Source: an uncultured bacterium (GTDB lineage: Bacteria > Verrucomicrobiota > Kiritimatiellia > RFP12 > UBA1067). Taken from it: a stretch of DNA of 49,585 nucleotides. How positions within the stretch are numbered: position 1 is the stretch's first letter; every line of letters starts with the position of its first letter. Positions 25,792-33,301 of the stretch are shown here, one piece after another. The notes under the pieces were generated by a model. The model had not been told where the DNA came from, searched no databases, and saw nothing but the letters and a program-made list of their open reading frames with translations. Location: assembly GCA_902779075.1 (NCBI GenBank), contig CACZAK010000074.1:1-49585 (forward strand), written 5' to 3'. Made by a program: the position numbers and the translations under genes.

Positions 25792-25816
25792 TCGTTGCTC
25801 CTTTTTGAGGTCGGGA

Positions 25817-25830
25817 ATAGTATAGCAAAA
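25817..25830 (-). promoter_or_regulatory. Promoter core of gene D
   Basis: TTTTGCTATACTAT on the minus strand, identical to the gene B promoter, lies about 25 bp before the ATG with AAAAAGGAGC between. Confidence 0.6.
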
Positions 25831-25894
25831 GTTTGGGGAATGTTGCCAATGTGGAAGTGTTGCCAGTTACCAATCCCAATTTCCAATGTAGTGA

Positions 25895-26055
25895 ATTGGC
25901 TTGGTCTTTGGCTTGTGCGCAGCAGTTTTGCCGTGCGCGCCCTGTGCGCGCACCAACGTTGGTGAATTGCCGATCAACTGGCCAAGCGCTTCCACAAAGG
26001 CTGCCGGCCACGGGCACGATGAGAGAAAGTTTTGCGAGAATCGCCGAGCCTTTCA
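25895..26055 (+). repeat. About 160-bp direct repeat, right copy flanking gene D
   Basis: Diverged direct copy of 19961-20121, roughly four bases in five alike by eye. Next to it (25840-25885) is an inverted copy of a GGCAACACTTCCACATTGGC sequence that also lies at about 15623-15648, where it overlaps the FISUMP gene start. Confidence 0.7.
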
Positions 26056-26408
26056 TCGTCAAAGGCGAAGCAATCGCTTGTGAAAGGTTCGTGGAAGCGC
26101 TCACCTTTCGCGCCCCGTGCTGTGGCCGCGACGTTTTTGGAAGCGCTTGGCCAAGCACTTAGCCAATGCTCTGCCTTGGGGGCGCGCACGGGGCGCGCCC
26201 TGCCAAACTGCTCCGCGTTGAGCCAATGGCAAAACGATTGCTTTGCCATTCGTCGCAGAACCGTGGGTGGAGAGCGCGAAGCCGAGATCGGCCGCGACAA
26301 GCGCGGCCCTCCCGCCAAAGGCATTGCATTGGCTTAGCCTTTGGCTTCACGCCTTCGCGCCAAATCGCAAATCACAAACGCTCACTTGAACGCGGGGCGG
26401 CGATTTGG
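26056..26408. other. Intergenic repeat patchwork
   Basis: No gene is supported. The stretch holds inverted pieces of the flanking repeat (AAGCGCTTGGCCAAGC near 26140 against GGCCAAGCGCTTCC near 25980). It also holds a GGCCGCG-ACAAG-CGCGGCC element (26290-26308) and AAAGGCATTGCATTGGCTTAG (26317-26337), shared with 19950. Confidence 0.55.
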
Positions 26409-26414
26409 TATCAT
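26409..26414 (+). promoter_or_regulatory. -10 box of the IscU-like/GGGtGRT operon
   Basis: TATCAT within TTGGTATCATATA, 37 bp before the ATG, is the same extended form as before the TPR gene at 28318. Confidence 0.5.
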
Positions 26415-26451
26415 ATACGCCCTCTAACACAAAAACCAATTGGAGTCAAAA

Positions 26452-27144
26452 ATGGTCTATTCGACTGAGGTACAGCACCAGTGCCCCCTGATGAAGGGGT
26501 GCAACCACGGTCCCGCGCCCATCCCCGAGGAGGGCAAGTGGGTGCAGGCAAAGCAAATCAAGGACATCAGCGGCTACACGCACGGCGTGGGCTGGTGCGC
26601 GCCGCAGCAGGGCGCGTGCAAACTGTCGCTCAACGTGAAGAACGGAGTGATCGAGGAGGCGCTCGTGGAGACGATCGGCTGCTCGGGCATGACGCACTCC
26701 GCGGCGATGGCGAGCGAGATCCTCGTGGGCAAGACGATCCTCGAGGCCCTGAACACGGACCTCGTGTGCGACGCGATCAACACCGCGATGCGCGAGCTCT
26801 TCCTGCAGATCGTCTACGGACGCACCCAGAGCGCGTTCTCGGACGGCGGCCTCGTGATCGGCGCCGGACTTGAGGACCTCGGCAAGGGTCTCCGCTCGAT
26901 GGTCGGCACGATGTACGCCACCAAGGCGAAGGGTCCCCGCTACCTGGAGATGACCGAGGGCTACTGCACGCGCATGGCTCTCAACAAGGACAACGAGGTG
27001 ATCGGCTACGAGTTCGTCTCGCTTGGCAAGATGACCGACTTCATCAAGAAGGGCATGACCCCGAACGAGGCGTGGGAGAAGGCCAAGGGCCACTACGGAC
27101 AGTTCGAGGGCGCCGCCAAGTACATCGATCCCCGCAAGGACTAA
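26452..27144 (+). CDS. IscU/NifU-like iron-sulfur scaffold protein
   Basis: 230 residues from ATG26452, which has TTGGAG eight bases upstream; an earlier TTG would overlap that site. Cysteine motifs CPLMKGC, CAPQQGAC and GCSGM are arranged as in a NifU N-terminal-like fold, extended by about 90 residues (RYLEMTEGYCTRMALN and a C-terminal helical part). The family is usually annotated as an iron-sulfur cluster assembly scaffold and is typically followed by a GGGtGRT protein, as it is here 15 bp downstream. Whether it builds or senses clusters is not established. Confidence 0.8.
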   Translation: MVYSTEVQHQCPLMKGCNHGPAPIPEEGKWVQAKQIKDISGYTHGVGWCAPQQGACKLSLNVKNGVIEEALVETIGCSGMTHSAAMASEILVGKTILEALNTDLVCDAINTAMRELFLQIVYGRTQSAFSDGGLVIGAGLEDLGKGLRSMVGTMYATKAKGPRYLEMTEGYCTRMALNKDNEVIGYEFVSLGKMTDFIKKGMTPNEAWEKAKGHYGQFEGAAKYIDPRKD

Positions 27145-27159
27145 CAGGAGGACTTTCAA

Positions 27160-28200
27160 ATGGCAACGAAGAAAACAACGAATAAGGCTTCCTCCGAGAA
27201 GCTGTTCGAAGGCTACGAGCGCCGCGAGGCCAAGATCCTGGCCGCGCTGAAGCCCTACGGCATCAAGACCATCGAAGAGTGCCGCGACATCTGCCTCAAG
27301 GCCGGCTTCGACCCCTACAAGATCGTTGAAGAGACGCAGCCGATCTGCTTCGAGAACGCAAAGTGGGCCTACACGGTGGGCGCCGCGATGGCGATCAAGA
27401 AGGGCTGCGTGAAGGCGAAGGACGCCGCCGCCGAGATCGGCGTCGGGCTCCAGGCGTTCTGCATCCCCGGCTCCGTGGCGGAGAACCGCCAGGTCGGCCG
27501 CGGCCACGGCAACCTGGGCGCGATGTTGCTTGACGACGCGACCGAGTGCTTCGCGTTCCTCGCGGGACACGAGTCGTTCGCCGCCGCCGAGGGCGCGATC
27601 AAGATCGCCCTCAACGCGAACAAGGTGCGCAAGACGAACCTCCGCGTGATCCTGAACGGCCTCGGCAAGGACGCCGCCTACATCATCAGCCGCATCAACG
27701 GCTTCACCTACGTGAAGACGGCCTTCAACAACAAGACCGAAAAGGTGCGCGTGGTCGAGAAGAAGCCCTTCTCCAAGGGCCCGCGCGCGGCCGTGAACTG
27801 CTACGGCGCGGACAACGTCCCCGAGGGCGTCGCGATCATGAAGCTCGAGAACGTGGGCGTGTCCATCACGGGCAACTCCACGAACCCGACGCGCTTCCAG
27901 CATCCCGTCGCCGGCACCTACAAGAAGTGGTGCATCGAGAACGGCAAGAAGTACTTCTCCGTGGCCTCGGGCGGCGGCACGGGCCGCACGCTCCACCCGG
28001 ACAACATGGCCGCCGGCCCCTCCAGCTACGGCATGACGGACACGATGGGCCGCATGCACTCCGACGCGCAGTTCGCCGGCTCCAGCTCGGTGCCCGCGCA
28101 CGTGGAGATGATGGGCCTCATCGGCATGGGCAACAACCCGATGGTTGGCGCGACGGTCGCAGTCGCGGTCGCCGTTGAGGAGAGCTTCAAGAAGAAGTAA
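27160..28200 (+). CDS. GGGtGRT protein
   Basis: 346 residues, with the signature GGGTGRTLHPDNMAAGPSSY (about residues 270-290) that names the family. The N-terminal region has a Lys-rich start, GVGLQAFCIPGS and GRGHGNLGAMLL; the C-terminus is glycine-rich and hydrophobic (GMGNNPMVGATVAVAVAV). AGGAGG precedes the ATG. It forms an operon with the IscU-like gene upstream. The molecular role is not known; the constant pairing suggests work with iron-sulfur clusters. Codon use is strongly biased to C- and G-ending codons, suggesting high expression. Confidence 0.88.
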   Translation: MATKKTTNKASSEKLFEGYERREAKILAALKPYGIKTIEECRDICLKAGFDPYKIVEETQPICFENAKWAYTVGAAMAIKKGCVKAKDAAAEIGVGLQAFCIPGSVAENRQVGRGHGNLGAMLLDDATECFAFLAGHESFAAAEGAIKIALNANKVRKTNLRVILNGLGKDAAYIISRINGFTYVKTAFNNKTEKVRVVEKKPFSKGPRAAVNCYGADNVPEGVAIMKLENVGVSITGNSTNPTRFQHPVAGTYKKWCIENGKKYFSVASGGGTGRTLHPDNMAAGPSSYGMTDTMGRMHSDAQFAGSSSVPAHVEMMGLIGMGNNPMVGATVAVAVAVEESFKKK

Positions 28201-28227
28201 GGGGACGGGCTCGTCCCCCTCAGCCGC

Positions 28228-28275
28228 CGCCGCCGACCGCTTCTCCGTGAGATGGTTCGCCGGCGGCGTTTTTTT
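28228..28275 (+). terminator. Terminator of the GGGtGRT operon
   Basis: CGCCGCCG (28228-28235) pairs with CGGCGGCG (28261-28268), followed by seven T (28269-28275). A shorter hairpin GGGGAC-GGGCTC-GTCCCC (28201-28218) comes first. Confidence 0.8.
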
Positions 28276-28317
28276 GCAAAAGAATTTATTCGACTTCCCG
28301 CGCGCGCGGATTCGTGG

Positions 28318-28323
28318 TATCAT
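28318..28323 (+). promoter_or_regulatory. -10 box of the TPR-sigma-kinase operon
   Basis: TATCAT in GTGGTATCATATAGG lies 27 bp before the TPR gene ATG, directly after the terminator. No clear -35 box was found. Confidence 0.5.
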
Positions 28324-28350
28324 ATAGGCACATCCCTGAAAGGACCCTTT

Positions 28351-29418
28351 ATGAAAATGACCTTGCAAGCATGCTCCATTGCGCTCTTCGCGACGCTTGT
28401 CGCGGGGTGCGGCAAAGAATCTTCGGACACCGCCAAGGCTCCGGCTCCAGCGACGGAGGAGGCGGCGGACCTCAACTCGCTCGTGAACGCCGGCGTCGCG
28501 GCTATCGCCCAGAAGGACGCTGCCGCGGCGACAGACGCGGCCGAAAAGGCGCAGGCGCTTCAGCCAGAGTCTGCCGAGGCGTGTCTGGTCGCCGGGCAGG
28601 CAGCCTGCCTCCGGCAGGACTACGAGCAGGCGCGTTCGAGCTTCTCCTCCGTCATCAAGACGAAGTCGCTTCCCCCTGCCTTGCGGGCGAAGGCGTACGC
28701 AGGCCTGGGCACTGTCGAATTCCTGCAGCACAACGCCGATGTCGCGCGCATTATGTTTCTGCAGGCGCGTCGGCTCGATATGAAGAACGAAGCGGCTTGG
28801 TACTACCTGGGGTTGATCTACCGCGACGTCTACCGTTTCTATGAGGCCGCCGAGGAGCATTTCCGGATGTTCGCCCGCCTGTCGAAGCCGGGGGACCCGC
28901 GCGCGGAGAAGGTCAACTACGAGGTTGTCCCCGAACTGCGCAAGACGCTCGCCAGGATCGCCGCCGCGCGTCCTGGAGCCAGCAGCGGCAAGCCCAGCGT
29001 TGCGGCTGCGCTGATCCGCGAGGCCGAGGAGCTCGAGGCCAAGAAAAAGCTGACGGCGGCGAAGAAGAAGTATGCCGACGCCTACGCCGCCGATCCCATG
29101 TCATACGCCGCCGCATTGGGTTACGCGCGCATCCTTAGGAGCACGGACAAGACTGCGGAAGGGGTGAGAAAGGCGATTCGGGCCTATCGCGCCGCCATAG
29201 ACCAGAAACCCGCAGTGCAGAAGAACTACCTTGAGGTGGCGCGTCTGGCACGCGAGAACAAGCTTTGGGTACAGGCCGTTGAAATCATGAACCGCGCAGT
29301 CGCCCACGATCCCCAGAACAAGGAAGCCCTCGACCAGCTGATCGGCGCGCTGATCAAGGCGGGTAGCGTCAAGCTGGCGAATGCCTGGGCCGAATACCGG
29401 AAAGACTTAGGTAAGTGA
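28351..29418 (+). CDS. TPR lipoprotein
   Basis: 355 residues. The lipoprotein signal has lipobox LVAGC (Cys21). A short Ala/Pro/Glu linker follows, then TPR helices over residues of about 45-190 (e.g. AACLRQDYEQARSSF, AWYYLGLIYRDVYRFYEAAE) and again 220-350. AAGGACC lies before the ATG. TPR lipoproteins act as assembly or sensing scaffolds on membranes. It is the first gene of a five-gene operon; its TGA overlaps the ATG of the CvpA-like gene. A link to the downstream sigma/anti-sigma pair is inferred from the coupling only. Confidence 0.85.
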   Translation: MKMTLQACSIALFATLVAGCGKESSDTAKAPAPATEEAADLNSLVNAGVAAIAQKDAAAATDAAEKAQALQPESAEACLVAGQAACLRQDYEQARSSFSSVIKTKSLPPALRAKAYAGLGTVEFLQHNADVARIMFLQARRLDMKNEAAWYYLGLIYRDVYRFYEAAEEHFRMFARLSKPGDPRAEKVNYEVVPELRKTLARIAAARPGASSGKPSVAAALIREAEELEAKKKLTAAKKKYADAYAADPMSYAAALGYARILRSTDKTAEGVRKAIRAYRAAIDQKPAVQKNYLEVARLARENKLWVQAVEIMNRAVAHDPQNKEALDQLIGALIKAGSVKLANAWAEYRKDLGK

Positions 29419-29921
29419 TGGACCTCGCGCCGCTAGATCTAGCCCTGCTCGGTGTAGTTGCCCTTATCGTTGGCATCGGGTTGGTCAGGGGCCTCTCCGG
29501 GGAGCTCGCCTCCTTCGCCGGATTCGTGGCGGCGGCCGCTGTAGGGTATTTCCTTTATGGCGGCGCGCACGAGTTCGTGCGCTCAGTCGGGTTCAACAAG
29601 GGGGACATGACGGAACTGGCCGCAGCCGGTGTAGCTGACTTCGTACTGGGGCTTGTCGCGTTCGGCTTTGTGCGGATGATGGTCAACAAGTGCGTGTCTT
29701 TTCTCGTGCCGCAGCCCACTAACGCCCTGTTGGGCGGGTTGAGCGGCGCCTTCAAGAGCGCCGTGCTCATTTTCCTGCTTGCGGGCGTGGGTTTCATGCG
29801 TCCCGGCACGTATGCCCAGGGGCCGATAGCCGTGCGTTCGCAGATCGTCGCCATGGTCGCCACTTGGGCCGATTCCTTCTGTGCCGAACACGAGGAGCTG
29901 AATTCGGGAGACGACAGGTGA
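29418..29921 (+). CDS. CvpA-like membrane protein
   Basis: 167 residues with four hydrophobic segments (about 6-26, 29-48, 67-86 and 103-123) in the arrangement of the CvpA family, starting LDLALLGVVALIVGIGLVRG. E. coli CvpA was linked to colicin V export and envelope homeostasis; the biochemical role is unclear. The ATG overlaps the previous stop (TGATG), and the last codons overlap the GTG of the sigma gene, so translation is probably coupled both ways. The C-terminal 30 residues are hydrophilic. Confidence 0.75.
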   Translation: MDLAPLDLALLGVVALIVGIGLVRGLSGELASFAGFVAAAAVGYFLYGGAHEFVRSVGFNKGDMTELAAAGVADFVLGLVAFGFVRMMVNKCVSFLVPQPTNALLGGLSGAFKSAVLIFLLAGVGFMRPGTYAQGPIAVRSQIVAMVATWADSFCAEHEELNSGDDR

Positions 29922-30505
29922 GCGTTTCGCCGGATGCCGAGCTTATGGCTCGGACCGCCAGGGGAGATGAACGCGCGTTCGCCGAGTTGGTAGTGCGCTA
30001 TCAAGATGTTTTGCTGAACTTTTTCCTCCGCAAGGGCGTTTCATACTGTGACGGGCAGGATCTCGCCCAGCGAACGCTGTTGCGGCTTTGGCGCTACCGG
30101 AACCGGTACGCCCCCACGGCGAAGCTGACGACGTTTCTTTTCCTCCTTGCGGGGCAGGTCACAATCGACTTCTTCCGCGCAGAGGGCCATCGGCATGGCC
30201 TTGAGGAGGAACTTGAGCGTCAGGTGGAGACGGAGGCGACTGCGGGCACGATGTCGACGGCCGGCGAGGCGGCGACGGCGTGTCGGCCTGCCGATCCGGG
30301 TGACGACGGGTCGGGCGATCGCGTTCGCCGCGCCGTGGCGTCCCTGCCGCCCGCGATGCGCGACGTCGTGGAACTGGGAGTGTTTCAGGATCTCCCGTAC
30401 GCGGACGTTGCGGAGATATTGGGCATTCCGGAAGGAACCGTCAAGTCAAGGATGTTCAACGCATTGAAAAAACTGAAGGAGCTGATGAATGAACGCAGAT
30501 CTTGA
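29918..30505 (+). CDS. ECF sigma factor 1
   Basis: 195 residues from GTG29918 (GGGAG upstream, 4-bp overlap with the previous gene). Sigma region 2 lies at about 20-90 (FAELVVRYQDVLLNFF, DLAQRTLLRLWRYRNRY). Region 4 lies at about 135-190, with the helix-turn-helix DLPYADVAEILGIPEGTVKS. The linker is long and rich in Glu, Thr and Ala. It directs RNA polymerase to its own promoters when freed from an anti-sigma factor, for which the next gene, overlapping by 17 bp, is the natural candidate. Confidence 0.9.
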   Translation: MSVSPDAELMARTARGDERAFAELVVRYQDVLLNFFLRKGVSYCDGQDLAQRTLLRLWRYRNRYAPTAKLTTFLFLLAGQVTIDFFRAEGHRHGLEEELERQVETEATAGTMSTAGEAATACRPADPGDDGSGDRVRRAVASLPPAMRDVVELGVFQDLPYADVAEILGIPEGTVKSRMFNALKKLKELMNERRS

Positions 30506-31160
30506 ACGCGATCTAAGCGAGGCCGGAGACGGTCTCCGTGACGTAGTGTCCGCGCTTAAGCGCGCTCCGCAGGCGCGCGTGGAGGCGGGATTCGCCGCGC
30601 GCGTGCTGGCGCACCTGCCGCGCGAGGGGGGCTTTGTCCGTTTCCGCACACGGTGGATGTCGCCGCCCGTGCTGTTCGCGGCGGCGGCCTCCATCTTGGC
30701 CGTATTCGCGTTCGTGTCGCTGGTGCTGCGTCCTGTGCCGGAGATGTCCGTTGCGCGCCTGGCCGCCTGCCAGCGCGGGGACGGGTCATTCTCCGACTCA
30801 TCCGCCGCGCAATACGTGCAGGCGTTTGCCGTAACGGTTCTTGCAAGGGATCCATCGGCCGACCGCTCTGCGCTGGGCAAGGCGGTGGACGCGCTTGTGC
30901 GCACGCAGGACGCCTCTGGTGGTTGGGGAAACGCCGCACTTAGCGCGCGGAACGTGGCCGCCCTCGCGCAGGCGGAGTCCGCAGGGGTGGTGCAGGCACG
31001 CGCGGCGCGTCGGCGCGGCCTTAGGTATCTGCGCATGCACGGCGTTGGCGAGATTTCCGCCGGAGAACTCGTGCGCGAGGCGAAAGACGCCTTTGCGCGC
31101 ATCGGCCAGTCGCGCGATGACGGCCTTGTGTGCAGCACGGCGCTGGCAGGCCGTCTGTAA
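30489..31160 (+). CDS. Membrane anti-sigma-like protein with terpenoid-cyclase-like repeats
   Basis: 223 residues. A cytoplasmic helical N-terminus (1-55) is followed by one membrane segment (about 60-80, VLFAAAASILAVFAFVSLVL). The outer part contains Q-x-G-D-G-S-F and Q-D-A-S-G-G-W-G motifs, typical of alpha/alpha-toroid prenyltransferase/terpenoid cyclase repeats. There is no HxxxCxxC zinc motif. Position directly after, and overlapping, an ECF sigma gene argues for an anti-sigma role with the outer domain as sensor; this is inference. The kinase gene starts with no gap. Confidence 0.6.
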   Translation: MNADLERDLSEAGDGLRDVVSALKRAPQARVEAGFAARVLAHLPREGGFVRFRTRWMSPPVLFAAAASILAVFAFVSLVLRPVPEMSVARLAACQRGDGSFSDSSAAQYVQAFAVTVLARDPSADRSALGKAVDALVRTQDASGGWGNAALSARNVAALAQAESAGVVQARAARRRGLRYLRMHGVGEISAGELVREAKDAFARIGQSRDDGLVCSTALAGRL

Positions 31161-32690
31161 ATGAACGACGCGGGGACAGATTCCATAGAGGCGTGGCTGG
31201 AATCGCGCCCGAGCGAAGGCGGCGGATACGGCCGGCTCCGGTGCGGCACGTGCGTGGGGGAATGGCACGTCGAGGCATATCTCGGCGCAGGGTTGTCATC
31301 CGAAGTGTACCGCGTGCGGAACCTGCGGCTCAGTTACGAGGGCGCGCTGAAGCTCCTGGTCAATGACGCGCGCAACCTGAAGACACGGTTTCTGGCTGAG
31401 ATCGACGCACTCCGTTTCCTGTCGCTGCCGGCCCTGCCGCGCTTCTTTGGTGCCGGCGAGTTCGGCGGGAGGCCGTACTACGTGATGGAATACCTCCTGC
31501 CGTTGCCCGATCCGATGCCGCGCGGCGACGTGCCGGGCTTCATGAACAAGGTTGCGAAGGCGGTCCAGACGCTGCACGAGGCGGGATACGTCCACCGCGA
31601 CCTTAAGCCAGGGAACATTCTCTTGCGGCGGAACGGCGATCCTGTCCTGATCGACCTCGGCCTTGTGAAGCAGCGCGGCAATGAACACACCCCTCTTGGC
31701 TGGAAGCCGCGCAAGGTCTCGATGGTGGACGGCAAGCCCGTCGGCGTCGGCACGATTGACTTCGCCGCGCCGGAGCAGCTTCTGGAGGGCATGTCGCTTG
31801 TGCAGGGCGACGTTTTCTCGCTTGGCAAGATAGCATGGTATTTATACGGGGAGAATCCGCCCTCGACCATGCGCTCGATAATCCATCGTGCGACGCGCGA
31901 GATCCCGACGGAACGCTACGAGTCGGCGCAGGCGTTTGCGGCGGCGGTTCGCCGCAGGAACAGGCATACCGTCGTCCTGTGGCTGCTGGCCGCGCTTGGC
32001 GTGGCTGCCATTGTTCTTGCCGTAGTGTTCCGTGCCGAGATAAAGAAAAAGTTGGTGGACTTGCTTGTGCCGCCGGAACCGGTGGTGGCGGTCGCACCTA
32101 ATCCGGATGCGGAAAACGAAGAACCTCCGGCCCCAGTGGATCCCGCAGAGGAGGTGTTGCAGCGGCCGGACGAGTCGGAAGAGGCGTATTTTGAGCGGAT
32201 GTCGCCGTTGGCGGAGGAGGGGGAGGTTCTTGCGCAGCTTGCCGTGGCCGAGGCGTGTTTCTACGGGAGAGGGACTCCCACGAACCGTGTTGCCGCCGTT
32301 GCGTGGTACCGCAAAGCTGCAAATACCGGAGATGCCTCCGCTCAGGCATCGCTCGCATACTGCCTGCTAAATGGCCTGGGTTGCGAAAAGAACGTGGACG
32401 AGGCTGCCGAGTGGTACGCCCGCGGGGCCGAACAGGACGATCTCAACGCGATCAACGGCCTGGCGTTCTGCCGTCTTAACGGCATCGGGGTTGATAAGGA
32501 CGAGAAGAGCGGATTTGAACTTGCGATGAGGGCGGCGTTGCGCGGCCACGCGCCATCGCAAACGCTCGTTGGGGAATGTTTTCTTGAGGGACGCGGCGTG
32601 GCGCGCGATCAGGAGCGCGGCGAGACTTGGCTCTACCGCGCGACGCGACAGAACAACAAGCGCGCGGAAATGCTCCTTCAGGTGTACTAG
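31161..32690 (+). CDS. Ser/Thr protein kinase with Sel1 repeats
   Basis: 509 residues. The kinase domain (about 35-265) has a glycine loop YLGAGLSSEVYRV, Lys64, the catalytic loop HRDLKPGN (Asp147) and a metal site DLG (Asp165) in place of DFG. APE is present as FAAPEQ. A membrane helix follows (about 273-295). The outer part is a Pro/Glu linker and about four Sel1-like repeats (e.g. AQLAVAEACFYGRGTPTN). The layout resembles PknB-type receptor kinases with a repeat sensor. The start directly follows the stop of the anti-sigma-like gene. Its stop shares the CTAG palindrome with the stop of the convergent sigma gene. Confidence 0.88.
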   Translation: MNDAGTDSIEAWLESRPSEGGGYGRLRCGTCVGEWHVEAYLGAGLSSEVYRVRNLRLSYEGALKLLVNDARNLKTRFLAEIDALRFLSLPALPRFFGAGEFGGRPYYVMEYLLPLPDPMPRGDVPGFMNKVAKAVQTLHEAGYVHRDLKPGNILLRRNGDPVLIDLGLVKQRGNEHTPLGWKPRKVSMVDGKPVGVGTIDFAAPEQLLEGMSLVQGDVFSLGKIAWYLYGENPPSTMRSIIHRATREIPTERYESAQAFAAAVRRRNRHTVVLWLLAALGVAAIVLAVVFRAEIKKKLVDLLVPPEPVVAVAPNPDAENEEPPAPVDPAEEVLQRPDESEEAYFERMSPLAEEGEVLAQLAVAEACFYGRGTPTNRVAAVAWYRKAANTGDASAQASLAYCLLNGLGCEKNVDEAAEWYARGAEQDDLNAINGLAFCRLNGIGVDKDEKSGFELAMRAALRGHAPSQTLVGECFLEGRGVARDQERGETWLYRATRQNNKRAEMLLQVY

Positions 32691-33292
32691 TTCGCCGCAG
32701 CGGCCATGCTGGCGATGAGGTCCCTGAGGCGCGCGATCATGCGGGCCTTGATCTGGTCCACGTTGTTGCGCGTTATGCCGAACTTGCGTGCAACGACGGC
32801 GGGTTTTTCGTGCATGACCGCCACGTGGCGGAATATCTCGCGCGTCGAAGGCAGAATAGAGCCATCTGCAAGCAGTTGCTGCAAGGCTGCTTCCTTCGTG
32901 TTTTCCTGCCAGGCCGCTTCTGCTGCTTCGTCATCCGGTCGCCGCAAGTGCTTCATCCGCTCCTTTGCCTCTTTTTCAAGCTCTGAAATCAAGATTTTTC
33001 GGAATTTCATGTGGCGGAGGGCATCCTCGGCTTTGTGTTTCACAATGCCCATCAAGTAGTTGTGGAAGTAGCCATGTTCGTCAGGCACGTACTGGTAATG
33101 CGGCAGGCACTTCATGAGGGCGATGAGCACTTCCTGTATCACGTCGTCAGCCTCAACCGTGGAGTAGTGCGTCCGCAGGAAGGCTCGCATCGGTCCGGCA
33201 TATTTGTTGTGAAACTCCGTCCAGCGGACGCTAGTTGCGTCGCCGGAGAGGTCTTTAAGCAAAGTCACAGATGTAGGTGGAATAGAGGACAT
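32687..33292 (-). CDS. ECF-type sigma factor 2
   Basis: 201 residues. Region 2 (about 23-95) contains WTEFHNKYAGPMRAFL and EADDVIQEVLIAL. Region 4 (about 145-195) contains TREIFRHVAVMHEKPAVVARK and FGITRNNVDQIKARM. It differs clearly from sigma factor 1. It starts 9 bp after nadA on the same strand without a Shine-Dalgarno, so it probably depends on nadA transcription. It ends tail-to-tail with the kinase gene, overlapping by 4 bp. Its target genes cannot be told. Confidence 0.85.
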   Translation of the reverse strand: MSSIPPTSVTLLKDLSGDATSVRWTEFHNKYAGPMRAFLRTHYSTVEADDVIQEVLIALMKCLPHYQYVPDEHGYFHNYLMGIVKHKAEDALRHMKFRKILISELEKEAKERMKHLRRPDDEAAEAAWQENTKEAALQQLLADGSILPSTREIFRHVAVMHEKPAVVARKFGITRNNVDQIKARMIARLRDLIASMAAAAN

Positions 33293-33301
33293 GGCGGGTG
33301 G

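Noticed and set aside
26446..28860. An 804-codon minus-strand frame opposite the IscU-like and GGGtGRT genes
   Set aside because: It arises from strong GC bias at third positions of the plus-strand genes and has no recognisable motif.
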